64,000 bases of DNA. Origin: JBGQAS01 sp964498605 (GTDB taxonomy: Bacteria; Chloroflexota; Anaerolineae; Anaerolineales; Anaerolineaceae). The notes beneath the pieces are model-generated. The model was not told where the DNA came from. It saw only the letters and a list, made by a program, of their open reading frames with translations, and ran no database searches. The position numbers and the translations under genes are program-made. Each line of letters opens with the position of its first letter. The stretch's first letter is position 1. The DNA lies in contig CAZCHK010000003.1 of assembly GCA_964498605.1 (NCBI GenBank), forward strand, positions 1 through 64,000, given 5' to 3'. This document shows positions 16,895 through 24,763 of the stretch, in pieces.

Positions 16895-17623
16895 CTATGA
16901 CGCTCGTGGAAGTTTTCGATACCTGACCGGCAGCGACCACACCTGCAGGGCAGCTTCAACCTGGATGCGGAACGACATTTTGGAGCGCCCGTGCACCCTC
17001 TCCGCGAAGTGGATGGGAATTTCTGAAAATTTTGCCCCCATTTTCTGCGCCAGGTAGTTCACCTCGACCTGGAAAACATATCCATTGGAACGCACCATGC
17101 TCAGGGGCATGCGCTCGAGCATCTCCCGGTTCCAGAACTTGAAGCCTCCGGTCACATCCTGGACCTGCATGCGTAGAATGGTTCGCGCGTACCAGTTGCC
17201 GAATCTCGAAAGCCGCTTGCGAAAAGGCGACCAGGCATCATCCAAACTGCCTCCCGGGACGTAGCGGGAGCCTACCGCCACATCGCAGTGATCCAGCTCC
17301 TGCAGCAGCAGGGGGATCCTGTCCACGGGATGCGAGAAGTCCGCGTCCATCTGGCCGATGACTTCGGCTCCCAGGTCCAGCGCGGCGCGAAAACCTTCCA
17401 GGTACGCGCTGCCCAGACCGCGCCGCCCTGCACGGCGCAGGTATTCAAAATTGCCGGGGTGATCCTGTTTGATCCTTTCCGCCACCTTTCCGGTGCCATC
17501 CGGGCTGTCATCATCGACGTTGAGGATTCCCAGATCCCGGATGCGCAGATCAAGGATCGCCTGTGCAATCAGAGGCAGGTTCTCGCGTTCATTAAACGTC
17601 GGCATGACTATCCAGATCTTCAT
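16895..17623 (-). CDS. Polyprenol-phosphate glycosyltransferase (DPM1-like, GT2)
   Basis: 242 residues, the size of a soluble GT2 catalytic domain. Likely transfers a sugar from a nucleotide donor to polyprenyl phosphate at the inner membrane face. MPTFNERENLPL near the start, DDDSPDGT (nucleotide binding), QMDADFSHP (metal-binding DAD) and VGSRYVPGG match dolichol-phosphate mannosyltransferase family members. No C-terminal membrane segment is present. It is convergent with rsmA. Confidence 0.9.
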   Translation of the reverse strand: MKIWIVMPTFNERENLPLIAQAILDLRIRDLGILNVDDDSPDGTGKVAERIKQDHPGNFEYLRRAGRRGLGSAYLEGFRAALDLGAEVIGQMDADFSHPVDRIPLLLQELDHCDVAVGSRYVPGGSLDDAWSPFRKRLSRFGNWYARTILRMQVQDVTGGFKFWNREMLERMPLSMVRSNGYVFQVEVNYLAQKMGAKFSEIPIHFAERVHGRSKMSFRIQVEAALQVWSLPVRYRKLPRAS

Positions 17624-17694
17624 CGGAGATTAACCTGATTTTACATCGTTCAGTGAATATTGCCTGATTTGTCCCCCGAATAAAAATAGCGTGG

Positions 17695-18075
17695 CTAAGT
17701 GCCGGAAAGGGCCTTTTTAAGATCTTCGGACGCCCGGCGCATCTCGAGGAAGATCAAGCCCAATTTGCCCTGCTCAGCCGCCATGCACGCCAGCACGGCG
17801 TCCTGCCCGATCGCCATCAGGATGATGTAACCATTATTGCCTTTGACGTATACCTGCTCGAGCGTGCCCTTGCCCAGTTCCTGGGCGATGCGCTCTCCAA
17901 GCGAGAGCATGGCCGCGGACATGGCCGCCACGCGGTCCTCCTCGACGCCTTCCTGCAGCGCCGACGCAATGGCCAGGCCATCCACGCTGACCACGGCGGA
18001 GGCTTCAATGTCCGGCAGTGAGTTGTGCAGTTGGCGCAGTCGGTCGATGATTTTCTGTTTTCGGCTATCAGCCAC
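17695..18075 (-). CDS. Roadblock/LC7 domain protein
   Basis: 126 residues, a single Roadblock/LC7 domain: LRQLHNSLPDIEASAVVSVDG, then LAIASAL, a middle helix with AAMSAAMLSLGERIAQEL, and YIILMAIGQDAVLACMA. In bacteria such proteins regulate small Ras-like GTPases of the MglA type, but no GTPase is encoded beside it. Starts with GTG behind GGAGAT. Another protein with a possibly related C-terminal domain is encoded at 50850. Confidence 0.9.
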   Translation of the reverse strand: MADSRKQKIIDRLRQLHNSLPDIEASAVVSVDGLAIASALQEGVEEDRVAAMSAAMLSLGERIAQELGKGTLEQVYVKGNNGYIILMAIGQDAVLACMAAEQGKLGLIFLEMRRASEDLKKALSGT

Positions 18076-18162
18076 GTTCTATCTCCAATAACAAAAACAC
18101 CCTCTTGGCAGGTTGCTGTTCTACTTTAACATAGCCATTTTGCAATGTCAAGCAGTCTTTGC

Positions 18163-18186
18163 AGGGCTTGCAAATTTGCAAGCCCT
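18163..18186. promoter_or_regulatory. Perfect 24-bp palindrome, candidate operator
   Basis: AGGGCTTGCAAA at 18163-18174 is followed at once by its reverse complement. It lies in the divergent spacer between the roadblock gene and the MFS gene, about 50 bp upstream of the MFS -10 box. No T-run follows and there is no loop, so it reads as a protein-binding site rather than a terminator. Confidence 0.6.
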
Positions 18187-18234
18187 CAAGGCGTAAAACA
18201 CCATTATTCAGCGTTTGAGCAGTCTGCTTTATGG

Positions 18235-18240
18235 TATGAT
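18235..18240 (+). promoter_or_regulatory. -10-like box TATGAT for the MFS gene
   Basis: TATGAT 30 nt upstream of the ATG at 18271; the -35 region (TTTGAG, spacing 15) is weak, in keeping with an activator-dependent promoter. Confidence 0.4.
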
Positions 18241-18270
18241 TTCACATCATTCCACAAGCCTGAAGCATTC

Positions 18271-19584
18271 ATGGGAATAATCGCTCCACTCACAACCAAG
18301 CCTTCCTTTTTCCGTGCTGCGTTTGCCGCGCTGCAGTACCGCAACTATCGCCTCTGGTTTGTCGGGCAGCTGGTCTCGCTGATGGGTACATGGATGCAGT
18401 CCACCGCCCAGCAGTACCTGATCTACGATATGACCAACTCCACGTTCCTGCTGGGGGTGGTCTTTTTTGCGGCAGGGATCCCCATGCTGGTGCTCAGTCC
18501 CCTCACCGGACTGCTGGCAGACCGGATTTCGCGCCGCACCATGCTGCTCATCACGCAAAGCTCGATGATGGTCCTGGCCTTCATCATGGCGCTTCTCAAA
18601 TTCACGAACCTGATCCAGTACTGGCACATCATCATTCTTGCGCTGCTGCTGGGTATTTGCAACGCGTTTGACGCCCCTTCCCGGCACGCGTTTGCCGTTG
18701 AACTGGTCGATGACCGCAAGGATCTGACCAACGCCATCGCGCTCAATTCAGCCATGTTCAACGCGGCAACGATCGTCGGTCCGGCCGTATCGGGCATGGT
18801 CTATTTTCTCGTTGGCCCGGCATGGTGCTTCACGATCAACGGGATCTCCTTCATCGCTGTCATCGTCGCGCTTGTGCTGATGCGAATACCGCCCATGCAA
18901 ATCGTGAAATCCCATGAAAAAGCCCTCAAGCAAATACGGGAAGGGTTCCAGTGCGTCTTCTCCAACCGGGTCATGCTGTGGCTGATCCTCTCCCTGGGCA
19001 TGATCAGCCTGTTCGGTTTTGGCGTGGCGAGCCAGTCCCCGGCGTGGGCGAAATCCATCCTCGGTGGTGATGAACGCACCAATGGCTGGATGATGACCTT
19101 CCGCGGCATCGGTTCACTCGTGGCAGCCATGCTGGTAGCCAGCTCGAGCCGCGGGAAAACGCACGGCAGATTGTGGAAAGCCGGCATTTTCATCCTGCCA
19201 ATCTTTCTTGCGCTTCTGGCGGTCACTCCCTGGCTGGGGCTTTCCCAGACCGTCATGACCATCCTGACATTCATCTTCGTGGCCTTCATCGGCGCCAGCC
19301 TGATGCTGGTCGCCAACACCTCCAACGGGATCATCCAGTCGATCGTGCCTGACGCCATGCGGGGCCGCGTCATGGGCATCTACGCCATGATCTTCATGGG
19401 CGCCATGCCCCTGGGTTCCCCTGTCATCGGGGCTCTGGCGACAAGCTTATCCCTGCCGACAACCGTGCTGATCGCGAGCGCGTTGATGCTGACATACTCG
19501 CTGGCCACGCTGATCTTCAACCCGCTCATGCGCCACCTCGAGGATAACATCGATCAGGAAAAGCCCATTTTGAAAGAAGAATAG
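18271..19584 (+). CDS. Major facilitator superfamily exporter
   Basis: 437 residues with twelve hydrophobic segments. Belongs to the EntS-like (MFS_3) group: N-terminal FRAAFAALQYRNYRLWFVGQLVSLMGTWMQ is typical of it, as is the first cytoplasmic loop GLLADRISRRTMLL (motif A) and the later DAMRGRVMGIYAMIFMG. Such proteins export siderophores or drugs; the substrate cannot be told. The start at 18271 fits the family and avoids an upstream in-frame stretch without family pattern. It is followed by a bidirectional terminator. Confidence 0.9.
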   Translation: MGIIAPLTTKPSFFRAAFAALQYRNYRLWFVGQLVSLMGTWMQSTAQQYLIYDMTNSTFLLGVVFFAAGIPMLVLSPLTGLLADRISRRTMLLITQSSMMVLAFIMALLKFTNLIQYWHIIILALLLGICNAFDAPSRHAFAVELVDDRKDLTNAIALNSAMFNAATIVGPAVSGMVYFLVGPAWCFTINGISFIAVIVALVLMRIPPMQIVKSHEKALKQIREGFQCVFSNRVMLWLILSLGMISLFGFGVASQSPAWAKSILGGDERTNGWMMTFRGIGSLVAAMLVASSSRGKTHGRLWKAGIFILPIFLALLAVTPWLGLSQTVMTILTFIFVAFIGASLMLVANTSNGIIQSIVPDAMRGRVMGIYAMIFMGAMPLGSPVIGALATSLSLPTTVLIASALMLTYSLATLIFNPLMRHLEDNIDQEKPILKEE

Positions 19585-19587
19585 AAA

Positions 19588-19615
19588 GACCTCTCCAAAA
19601 AAGAGAGGCCTTTTT
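19588..19615. terminator. Terminator between the MFS gene and the DUF5666-like gene
   Basis: CCTCTC (19590-19595) pairs with GAGAGG (19603-19608) across an A-rich loop and is followed by CCTTTTT on the plus strand. Confidence 0.7.
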
Positions 19616-19631
19616 CGTGTTCCAGCAAGAT

Positions 19632-20315
19632 TTATCCTTCGGGTGATTCCTCTTCAACGCCACTGTGGTGCGGGTGGATGACGATTCCCACGGCCTGCCA
19701 CTCGTCGCCGCTGACATCGCGCGGTGAGATGATCGTCACCAGTGAGCCGACACCCAGCTCCTCCAGGCGTTCCTCGGGGAGGATGCGCGTGTCCTCGGTG
19801 ATGAGGAATGTCGCTTCCGTGCCGTCCTTTGCGGTGATGCTGATCGAGACGCCACCCTCGTATGCGCTGACCGTACCCACATGATGCTTCTTCTCGGGCT
19901 TGCCAGGGATCGTGTTGATCTTCAACGCCAGGCATCCCTTATCGTCATCCTCAGCCTGCAGATGGGCTTTGGAGCCGGTGGCGATATCATCAAGCGCTGC
20001 CTCCTGGTTGCCCGGGATCTTGATGCGGGTTCCTTCGTCAACGGCGCAGGTCTTCAGTGATCCATCCTCGAGTTTCAGTGTGATCGAACCCTCGTCAACG
20101 GCTTCTACCACGCCGCTGAGGTTGAGCTTCTGTTTTCCCTTGCCGGCTTCGCGGGTCTCTTTATCAATGGCCGCCTGCGTCGCCCTGGCTCCAGGGGTCT
20201 TGTCCTGAGTGGGTTTTCCAGTCCACCCGTCAGCCGGACTGGCGACCGCGGTTGAAACAGCTCCCAGCAGCATGAGCATCACAACAGCAAACGACACGAT
20301 AGCGTACTTCCTCAT
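19632..20315 (-). CDS. Secreted protein with DUF5666-like beta-barrel repeats
   Basis: 227 residues. Signal peptide at 1-25 (AIVSFAVVMLMLLGAVSTAVA). Two OB-like repeats follow, each of the form hydrophobic strand, EG-SI-L, acidic tail and TRI/DTRI: LSGVVEAVDEGSITLKLEDG at about 66-85 and VGTVSAYEGGVSISITAKDG at about 142-161. No catalytic residues are evident. AGGAGG lies before the ATG. It follows a small lipoprotein gene by 9 bp and is likely co-transcribed with it. Confidence 0.8.
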   Translation of the reverse strand: MRKYAIVSFAVVMLMLLGAVSTAVASPADGWTGKPTQDKTPGARATQAAIDKETREAGKGKQKLNLSGVVEAVDEGSITLKLEDGSLKTCAVDEGTRIKIPGNQEAALDDIATGSKAHLQAEDDDKGCLALKINTIPGKPEKKHHVGTVSAYEGGVSISITAKDGTEATFLITEDTRILPEERLEELGVGSLVTIISPRDVSGDEWQAVGIVIHPHHSGVEEESPEG

Positions 20316-20324
20316 AAGAACCTC

Positions 20325-20711
20325 CTATTCACATGTCACCAGCAGGTAGAAGATGACCTCGTTGCCCTGCACATCACTGGCGATGATCTCGAGCAGATTG
20401 TCACCCGGGGCCAGGGCGACCTCCACCTCAAACGCTAATTCCTGAACATAGACAAAGCTCTCGCCAACGCTGATAACAGTCTCCGGTGAAGCTTCACCCT
20501 TCACCGTGACAAGATCTCCGCGCACCACCGACCCATCCACGGGTTCCGTGATCCTCACCCATAAAGCGCCATCTTCCGAAGCGGCTCCCTGGGTCGAGAT
20601 CACCGCTTCTGCCGCGGCCTCTTCCGGTTGAGCTTCAGACAGTACGTTCGCATCGGGCACGCCGCAGGAGAGCAAAACCAGCATGCTCATCAAAAAAACC
20701 ATGAATCGCAT
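20325..20711 (-). CDS. Small lipoprotein with an Ig-like beta domain
   Basis: 128 residues. Lipobox LLSC with Cys near 16. After a Glu/Ala-rich linker, residues about 50-126 read as one beta-sandwich: ITEPVDGSVVRGDLVTVKG, FEVEVALAPGDNLLEIIASD and GNEVIFYLLV, the pattern of bacterial Ig-like domains in adhesins and glycosidases. Its ATG is preceded 6 nt upstream by TAGAAT, so it appears to be transcribed without a leader. Confidence 0.75.
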   Translation of the reverse strand: MRFMVFLMSMLVLLSCGVPDANVLSEAQPEEAAAEAVISTQGAASEDGALWVRITEPVDGSVVRGDLVTVKGEASPETVISVGESFVYVQELAFEVEVALAPGDNLLEIIASDVQGNEVIFYLLVTCE

Positions 20712-20717
20712 ACGACC

Positions 20718-20723
20718 ATTCTA
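20718..20723 (-). promoter_or_regulatory. -10 box TAGAAT of a leaderless promoter
   Basis: On the minus strand TAGAAT is followed by exactly 6 nt and then the ATG at 20711. Confidence 0.55.
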
Positions 20724-20780
20724 TCACGCGGTCCAACCAGGTGTACCAGACTGGTAAAATTGTAATGAAATCGTAAACCC

Positions 20781-21227
20781 ATGAAGAAACAGCTTATCCG
20801 CGTGCTGGCCTTATGCATTTTCTCTCACCAGGGCAGAATCCTGGTCTTTGAAGGGCATGATTCGAAAAAGAAAGAATCGTTCTACCGCGCTCTGGGGGGC
20901 GCGGTGGAGTTTGGCGAACCGGTCGAGGCGGCCCTGCGCCGCGAGATCCGCGAAGAGACGGGTCAGGAGATCACTCACCTGCGCCAGCTGGGAGTCTTGG
21001 AGAATATTTTTATGTATGAGAGCAAACCGGGTCATGAGATTGTTTTTATCTACGACGCGGAATTCAAAGACGCCAGCGTGTACACGCAGCGAGATCTCAA
21101 AGCATCCGAGGATGACGGCATCGCGTTCAAACTGCGCTGGCTGCAAATTTCTAAGCTGACGCGGTTGAAGTATCCCCTTTATCCTGCTGGAATCACGCAG
21201 TTGATACTGGATCAAAACCATTCATAA
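20781..21227 (+). CDS. NUDIX hydrolase
   Basis: 148 residues. Hydrolyses a nucleoside diphosphate linked to another moiety, with a divalent metal. The Nudix box is complete: GGAVEFGEPVEAALRREIRE followed by ETGQEI (G-x5-E-x7-REUxEExGU) at about 42-67. No extra domain marks a specific substrate. It is the first of three closely spaced genes (mscL starts 10 bp after its stop). Confidence 0.92.
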   Translation: MKKQLIRVLALCIFSHQGRILVFEGHDSKKKESFYRALGGAVEFGEPVEAALRREIREETGQEITHLRQLGVLENIFMYESKPGHEIVFIYDAEFKDASVYTQRDLKASEDDGIAFKLRWLQISKLTRLKYPLYPAGITQLILDQNHS

Positions 21228-21237
21228 CGGAGGAAAC

Positions 21238-21675
21238 ATGTTCAAACAATTCAAGGAATTCGTCATGCGCGGGAACGTGCTGGACCTGGCTGTCGGCGTC
21301 ATCATCGGTGGAGCCTTCGGCAAGATCGTCTCCTCTCTGGTGTCAGACGTGATCATGCCGCCCATCGGCCTGCTGCTCAACGGGATCAATTTTTCAGACC
21401 TGGTCATCCCGCTCAAGAAAAGCGAATTCTCCACCCTGGCCGAATTCCAGGCAAACAGCATCCCGACCATCAATATCGGGCTCTTCATCGAGGCCGTCAT
21501 CGACTTCCTGATCATAGCCCTGGTGATTTTCCTCATCGTCAAGGGCGTCAGCAAGCTGACCAAAAAACCTTCCAAACCAGCCGATCCAACCACGAAGGAA
21601 TGCCCTTACTGCTGCACGACGATCGCCATCAAAGCATCCCGCTGCCCTCACTGCACGTCAGAATTGAATGAGTGA
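21238..21675 (+). CDS. mscL: Large-conductance mechanosensitive channel with C-terminal zinc ribbon
   Basis: 145 residues. MscL core at 1-105: N-terminal amphipathic FKQFKEFVMRGNVLDLAVGV, TM1 with VIIGGAFGKIVSSLV, periplasmic loop, TM2 AVIDFLIIALVIFLIV. It opens under membrane tension to release solutes during osmotic downshock. Residues 122-139 add a zinc ribbon (C122, C125, C136, C139) in place of the usual acidic cytoplasmic helix. GGAGGAAAC lies before the ATG. The gene overlaps the following DMT exporter gene by 8 nt. Confidence 0.94.
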   Translation: MFKQFKEFVMRGNVLDLAVGVIIGGAFGKIVSSLVSDVIMPPIGLLLNGINFSDLVIPLKKSEFSTLAEFQANSIPTINIGLFIEAVIDFLIIALVIFLIVKGVSKLTKKPSKPADPTTKECPYCCTTIAIKASRCPHCTSELNE

Positions 21676-22561
21676 GTCCCGCAAGCGGTTCCTATCCGAC
21701 CTGATCATGCTGGCGGTGGCCGTGGTGTGGGGGAGCGGTTTTGTCGCCCAGCGCTACATCGCCGCCAGCGACCTGAGCATATTCTGGATCAACGGGCTGC
21801 GCTGCGGATTTGCCGTGCTGGTCTTGCTACCGTTCGCACGCTTCCGCATCACCATCAAGGGCAGGCAGTGGCTGACAGTCGGCATCACAGGCCTGGCGCT
21901 GGCTGCGGCGTCATCCCTGCAGCAGCTTGGGATCAGCAGCACGACGGCCAGCAGCGCCGGATTCATCACCGGGCTGTATGTCGTGCTCGTGCCTGTGCTG
22001 CTGGCCATCTTCTGGCGGCAGGCCAGCCACTGGATGGCGTGGCTGGCGGCAGGTCTGGCTGTCATCGGCATGGGGCTTTTAAGCTTCACCGGGCACCTGG
22101 CGGTCAATTTTGGCGACCTGCTGGTCCTGGCAGGTTCGTTCATGTGGGCGCTGCACGTTATTTTGATCGGCAGCGGCGTGCGGCAAATGGACCTTTTACA
22201 GTTCAGCCTGGGGCAGTTCATCGTTTGCGCGGTGTTGAATCTGGCCATCGCGGTGGTGGCCGCTCCCCAGCATGTCTCTCTACTGCCGCAGAATCTTTCC
22301 TACATCGCCTATCTCGGGATCGCCTGCACGGGGCTGGGTTTCACGCTGCAGGGCCTTGGGCAAAGACACGCTCCCGCGTCTGACGCGGCGGTCATCCTCA
22401 GCACGGAAGCCGTATTCGCGGCCCTTTTCGGTGTTTTGCTGCTGAAGGAAGATCTGTCAGCCTGGCAGTGGATTGGTTGCGGGGTGATATTTTTCGCCAT
22501 GCTCCTGGCCCAGGCCAACACCATTTTCAGGCTGTCAAAAAAAGTCCCCGCTCTCAAATGA
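21668..22561 (+). CDS. EamA/DMT family transporter
   Basis: 297 residues with ten hydrophobic helices in two EamA repeats. First repeat around VVWGSGFVAQRYIA, second around LLVLAGSFMWALHVILIG; EAVFAALFGVLLLKEDLS near the C-terminus is the family hallmark. Exporters of this family carry amino acids or other metabolites; the substrate is unknown. Its start lies inside the end of mscL (overlap), and its stop lies within the loop and stem of the terminator shared with the prenyltransferase gene. Confidence 0.9.
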   Translation: MSESRKRFLSDLIMLAVAVVWGSGFVAQRYIAASDLSIFWINGLRCGFAVLVLLPFARFRITIKGRQWLTVGITGLALAAASSLQQLGISSTTASSAGFITGLYVVLVPVLLAIFWRQASHWMAWLAAGLAVIGMGLLSFTGHLAVNFGDLLVLAGSFMWALHVILIGSGVRQMDLLQFSLGQFIVCAVLNLAIAVVAAPQHVSLLPQNLSYIAYLGIACTGLGFTLQGLGQRHAPASDAAVILSTEAVFAALFGVLLLKEDLSAWQWIGCGVIFFAMLLAQANTIFRLSKKVPALK

Positions 22562-22571
22562 GCGGGGACTT
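22542..22571. terminator. Strong bidirectional terminator overlapping a stop codon
   Basis: A 12-bp perfect stem AAGTCCCCGCTC / GAGCGGGGACTT with a TCAAAT loop. On the minus strand it is followed by a long T-run, ending the prenyltransferase transcript; it also covers the last codons and stop of the DMT gene. Confidence 0.85.
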
Positions 22572-22577
22572 CTGAAC

Positions 22578-23477
22578 CTAACATTGAAAGAACTGTGATG
22601 CCCAGGGGAGGGCGAACATCAGCAGCAGGGCGAACGCCGCGGCGATCTCAAGCGGCTTCTGCAGCGACTCCTGAAGCACCACCCCATCCTTGTGCCGGAT
22701 GGCCTTGATCAGAGGGGGGATTATGAAAACCACCGCCAGGATGACGGTTGTCCAGCACACCCAGCCCGGCAGCAGCCTGACCACGAAAATGGTGATCACG
22801 GCGGCCGCCGCCCCGATCCCCACCACGGTGATCATGATGACCGTGGATACTTTCTTTCCCAGCACCGCTACGGTGTGCCGCAGCCCGGCTTTCAGGTCAC
22901 CTTCCAGGTCCCTTATTTCATTAAAAAGTTCACCATACAGGCTGATGCAGACCACGAACAGGAAGGGGAAAAACCAGCGCGCAAATCCCGCGGCTTGATA
23001 ATCAAAAGCCAGGAAACCGCTCAGAAACTGCAGGCCCGACAGCATCATCATGTGGGATATGAAATCCACGAACGCAATGTTCTTGAACCGGACTTTTCTC
23101 CACGAGTAGAACACACCCAGCAGCAGGCAGATAAAACCTACCGCAAATACCTTCCACCCCAGTCCCAGGTAGAGCAGGAACGCCATCCCGAAGACGATCC
23201 AGGAGGCAATCCAGCCTGTCCGCGGCGTGATGTGCCGGGCGGAAACCGGGTTGCGCGTGGCCTTCTTCGGGTTGAGCGCGTCGTCATCCGCATCCTCGAC
23301 ATCGTTGATCATGAACGAGAAGCCGACCGCCAGGATGTTCGCCAAGAGCACCGCCACGAGCCGCAGCCCCCATGTACCGTTCCCGGCAGCCACACCCAGC
23401 AGCGTGGTCACGCTGACAAAAAAAAGATATTCTTTGAAGCGGGTCAATCGCACCAGTCCGGCCAGTTTTTGTTTCAA
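22578..23477 (-). CDS. UbiA-family prenyltransferase
   Basis: 299 residues, eight to nine membrane helices. Joins a polyprenyl diphosphate to an acceptor such as a quinone ring or a sugar phosphate. First Asp motif NDVEDADDDALNPKKATRNP at about 58-77; second motif NEIRDLEGDLKAG at about 188-200. The acceptor cannot be decided from these motifs; no menaquinone or heme genes are nearby. It seems to start with TTG behind GAGGAG. Confidence 0.88.
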   Translation of the reverse strand: MKQKLAGLVRLTRFKEYLFFVSVTTLLGVAAGNGTWGLRLVAVLLANILAVGFSFMINDVEDADDDALNPKKATRNPVSARHITPRTGWIASWIVFGMAFLLYLGLGWKVFAVGFICLLLGVFYSWRKVRFKNIAFVDFISHMMMLSGLQFLSGFLAFDYQAAGFARWFFPFLFVVCISLYGELFNEIRDLEGDLKAGLRHTVAVLGKKVSTVIMITVVGIGAAAAVITIFVVRLLPGWVCWTTVILAVVFIIPPLIKAIRHKDGVVLQESLQKPLEIAAAFALLLMFALPWASQFFQC

Positions 23478-23562
23478 AGTCAGCTCCTCAACTCATGAAC
23501 ATCGCGCGATCTCGATCGCGCTCGAATTATATCAAACCGTTGCTACATCGAATTCCCATAGA

Positions 23563-24003
23563 TCATGAAAAAAGAGAGGTGCGATCATGAACGATCTTGC
23601 GGAGCACGTTCACCCAGGGTTTGTCATGATCAGGCCCGTACAGGATCAGCATGCTTCTGGGGAACACCTCTCCATATTCTACCGCGAGATTCATCGTCCG
23701 ATGATTGGACCTGCGGGAAATGGATAACGGAAGATATCGATAGGTGTGCTGTTTCAGCGTGTCACAGTGGCGGCAAAAAGCCAGCATAGCACGCAAGCCT
23801 CTCAGCTGCCAGGAGCAGCCTCTGCCTTTCATGCGATGGACCACCAATTTATCCACATTCTCCTCGATCCCGCCAAGACAGGCGGGGATCTCAACACCGC
23901 GTTGATCGAGATCGAGCAAACCATCCTGGTTGTGGTGAAGGTACTGGTTGAAGTCCGCTTGTCCGGATCCTTTGCGTGACATTACTTGAATTGAGTTCTT
24001 CAC
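23563..24003 (-). pseudogene. Transposase C-terminal remnant (UPF0236/ISLre2-like)
   Basis: A 146-codon frame whose middle part, GGIEENVDKLVVHRMKGRG followed by CSW-x5-G-x2-AMLAFCRH, resembles the C-terminal end of UPF0236/ISLre2-type transposases (E-N, RMK-RG-SW, G-x-MLA). The N-terminal catalytic part is missing and no terminal inverted repeats were found. The surrounding DNA is poorer in GC than the flanking genes. It is best read as a leftover of an insertion next to the decayed toxin-antitoxin pair. The family assignment rests on this short pattern only. Confidence 0.5.
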
Positions 24004-24059
24004 ATAACATTATTTGAATTGATGTCTCGATGAAATTACATGAAATACTTACAGGATGA

Positions 24060-24485
24060 CTACCTGAATTCTAAAATATCCAGAAATGCACGCGGTGTAA
24101 GGATGTGGATGCCCGAGGAGATTGCCTGGGCTTCTTCAAAGTGGTCGCTATTTCCCGTGACAAGGTAGTCGACTCCTGCCTTAATCGCACATGCCAGATA
24201 AGCATTATCGGACGGATCGCGGGTAAACAAATCCAGCCTCGGTGTCTCCTTCACCTGTTCAGCATCGTGGCTCAACCTGTACAAAAGTCCAGCTGCCTGC
24301 TCCCTTGATAAGCGTTTCTGGATGCGTGGATAGCGTAGGACGCGCCGTAATTCTTCCAGGATCTGCGGAGAAACAAACAATTGAAATCGCCCATCTATCC
24401 AGGCGTCCAAGATCTACCCTGGTGGTCCCAGGCGGGATAGCAGTCCGCTGACCAGCACGTTGGCGTCCAGGACAACCTTGATCAA
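24060..24485 (-). pseudogene. PIN-domain toxin interrupted by an amber codon
   Basis: The full frame begins with TTG at 24485, overlapping the antitoxin stop, and would give 141 residues: IKVVLDANVLVSGLLS at the N-terminus, then SPQILEELRRVLRYP, FTRDPSDNAYLACA and a C-terminal VDYLVTGNSDHF. These are the PIN nuclease acidic motifs of the COG1569 group. Codon 24 (bases 24416-24414) is TAG, splitting it just after GLLSRLGPPG. A restart at TTG 24410 would lack the first catalytic Asp (DAN), so the product would be inactive. A sequencing error or amber suppression would restore it. Confidence 0.8.
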
Positions 24486-24763
24486 ACGCGCTTCTCCCGC
24501 ACATCCCGAATAGCATCGTTCACCAGGGATTCAATTTCATCAGCCGAATACTCTTTAAAGCGCTCCCGGATGGAATGCACGATAGCTTTTAATTCATCTC
24601 GCCGTTCGTCTTCGGGTACGACCGAAGCTGGTTTCACCATCACACCATCTTCTGTTTCGACAAATACTACCAGGTCGCCCCGTTTCAGGTTGAGTTTTTT
24701 ACGGATCTGGCGGGGGATGGTAACCTGCCCCTTTTCCTGAATACGTACTCCGATCTCTGACAT
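24482..24763 (-). CDS. AbrB/MazE-type antitoxin (SpoVT-AbrB swapped hairpin)
   Basis: 93 residues. N-terminal SpoVT-AbrB DNA-binding fold: VRIQEKGQVTIPRQIRKKLN, then GDLVVFVETEDGVMVKP at 6-46. The C-terminal 45 residues are charged and helical, as in antitoxins that wrap the toxin. Strong AAGGAGGT upstream. Its stop overlaps the start of the broken PIN toxin, which is the usual order in vapBC-like operons. The antitoxin frame is intact while the toxin is not. Confidence 0.88.
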   Translation of the reverse strand: MSEIGVRIQEKGQVTIPRQIRKKLNLKRGDLVVFVETEDGVMVKPASVVPEDERRDELKAIVHSIRERFKEYSADEIESLVNDAIRDVREKRV

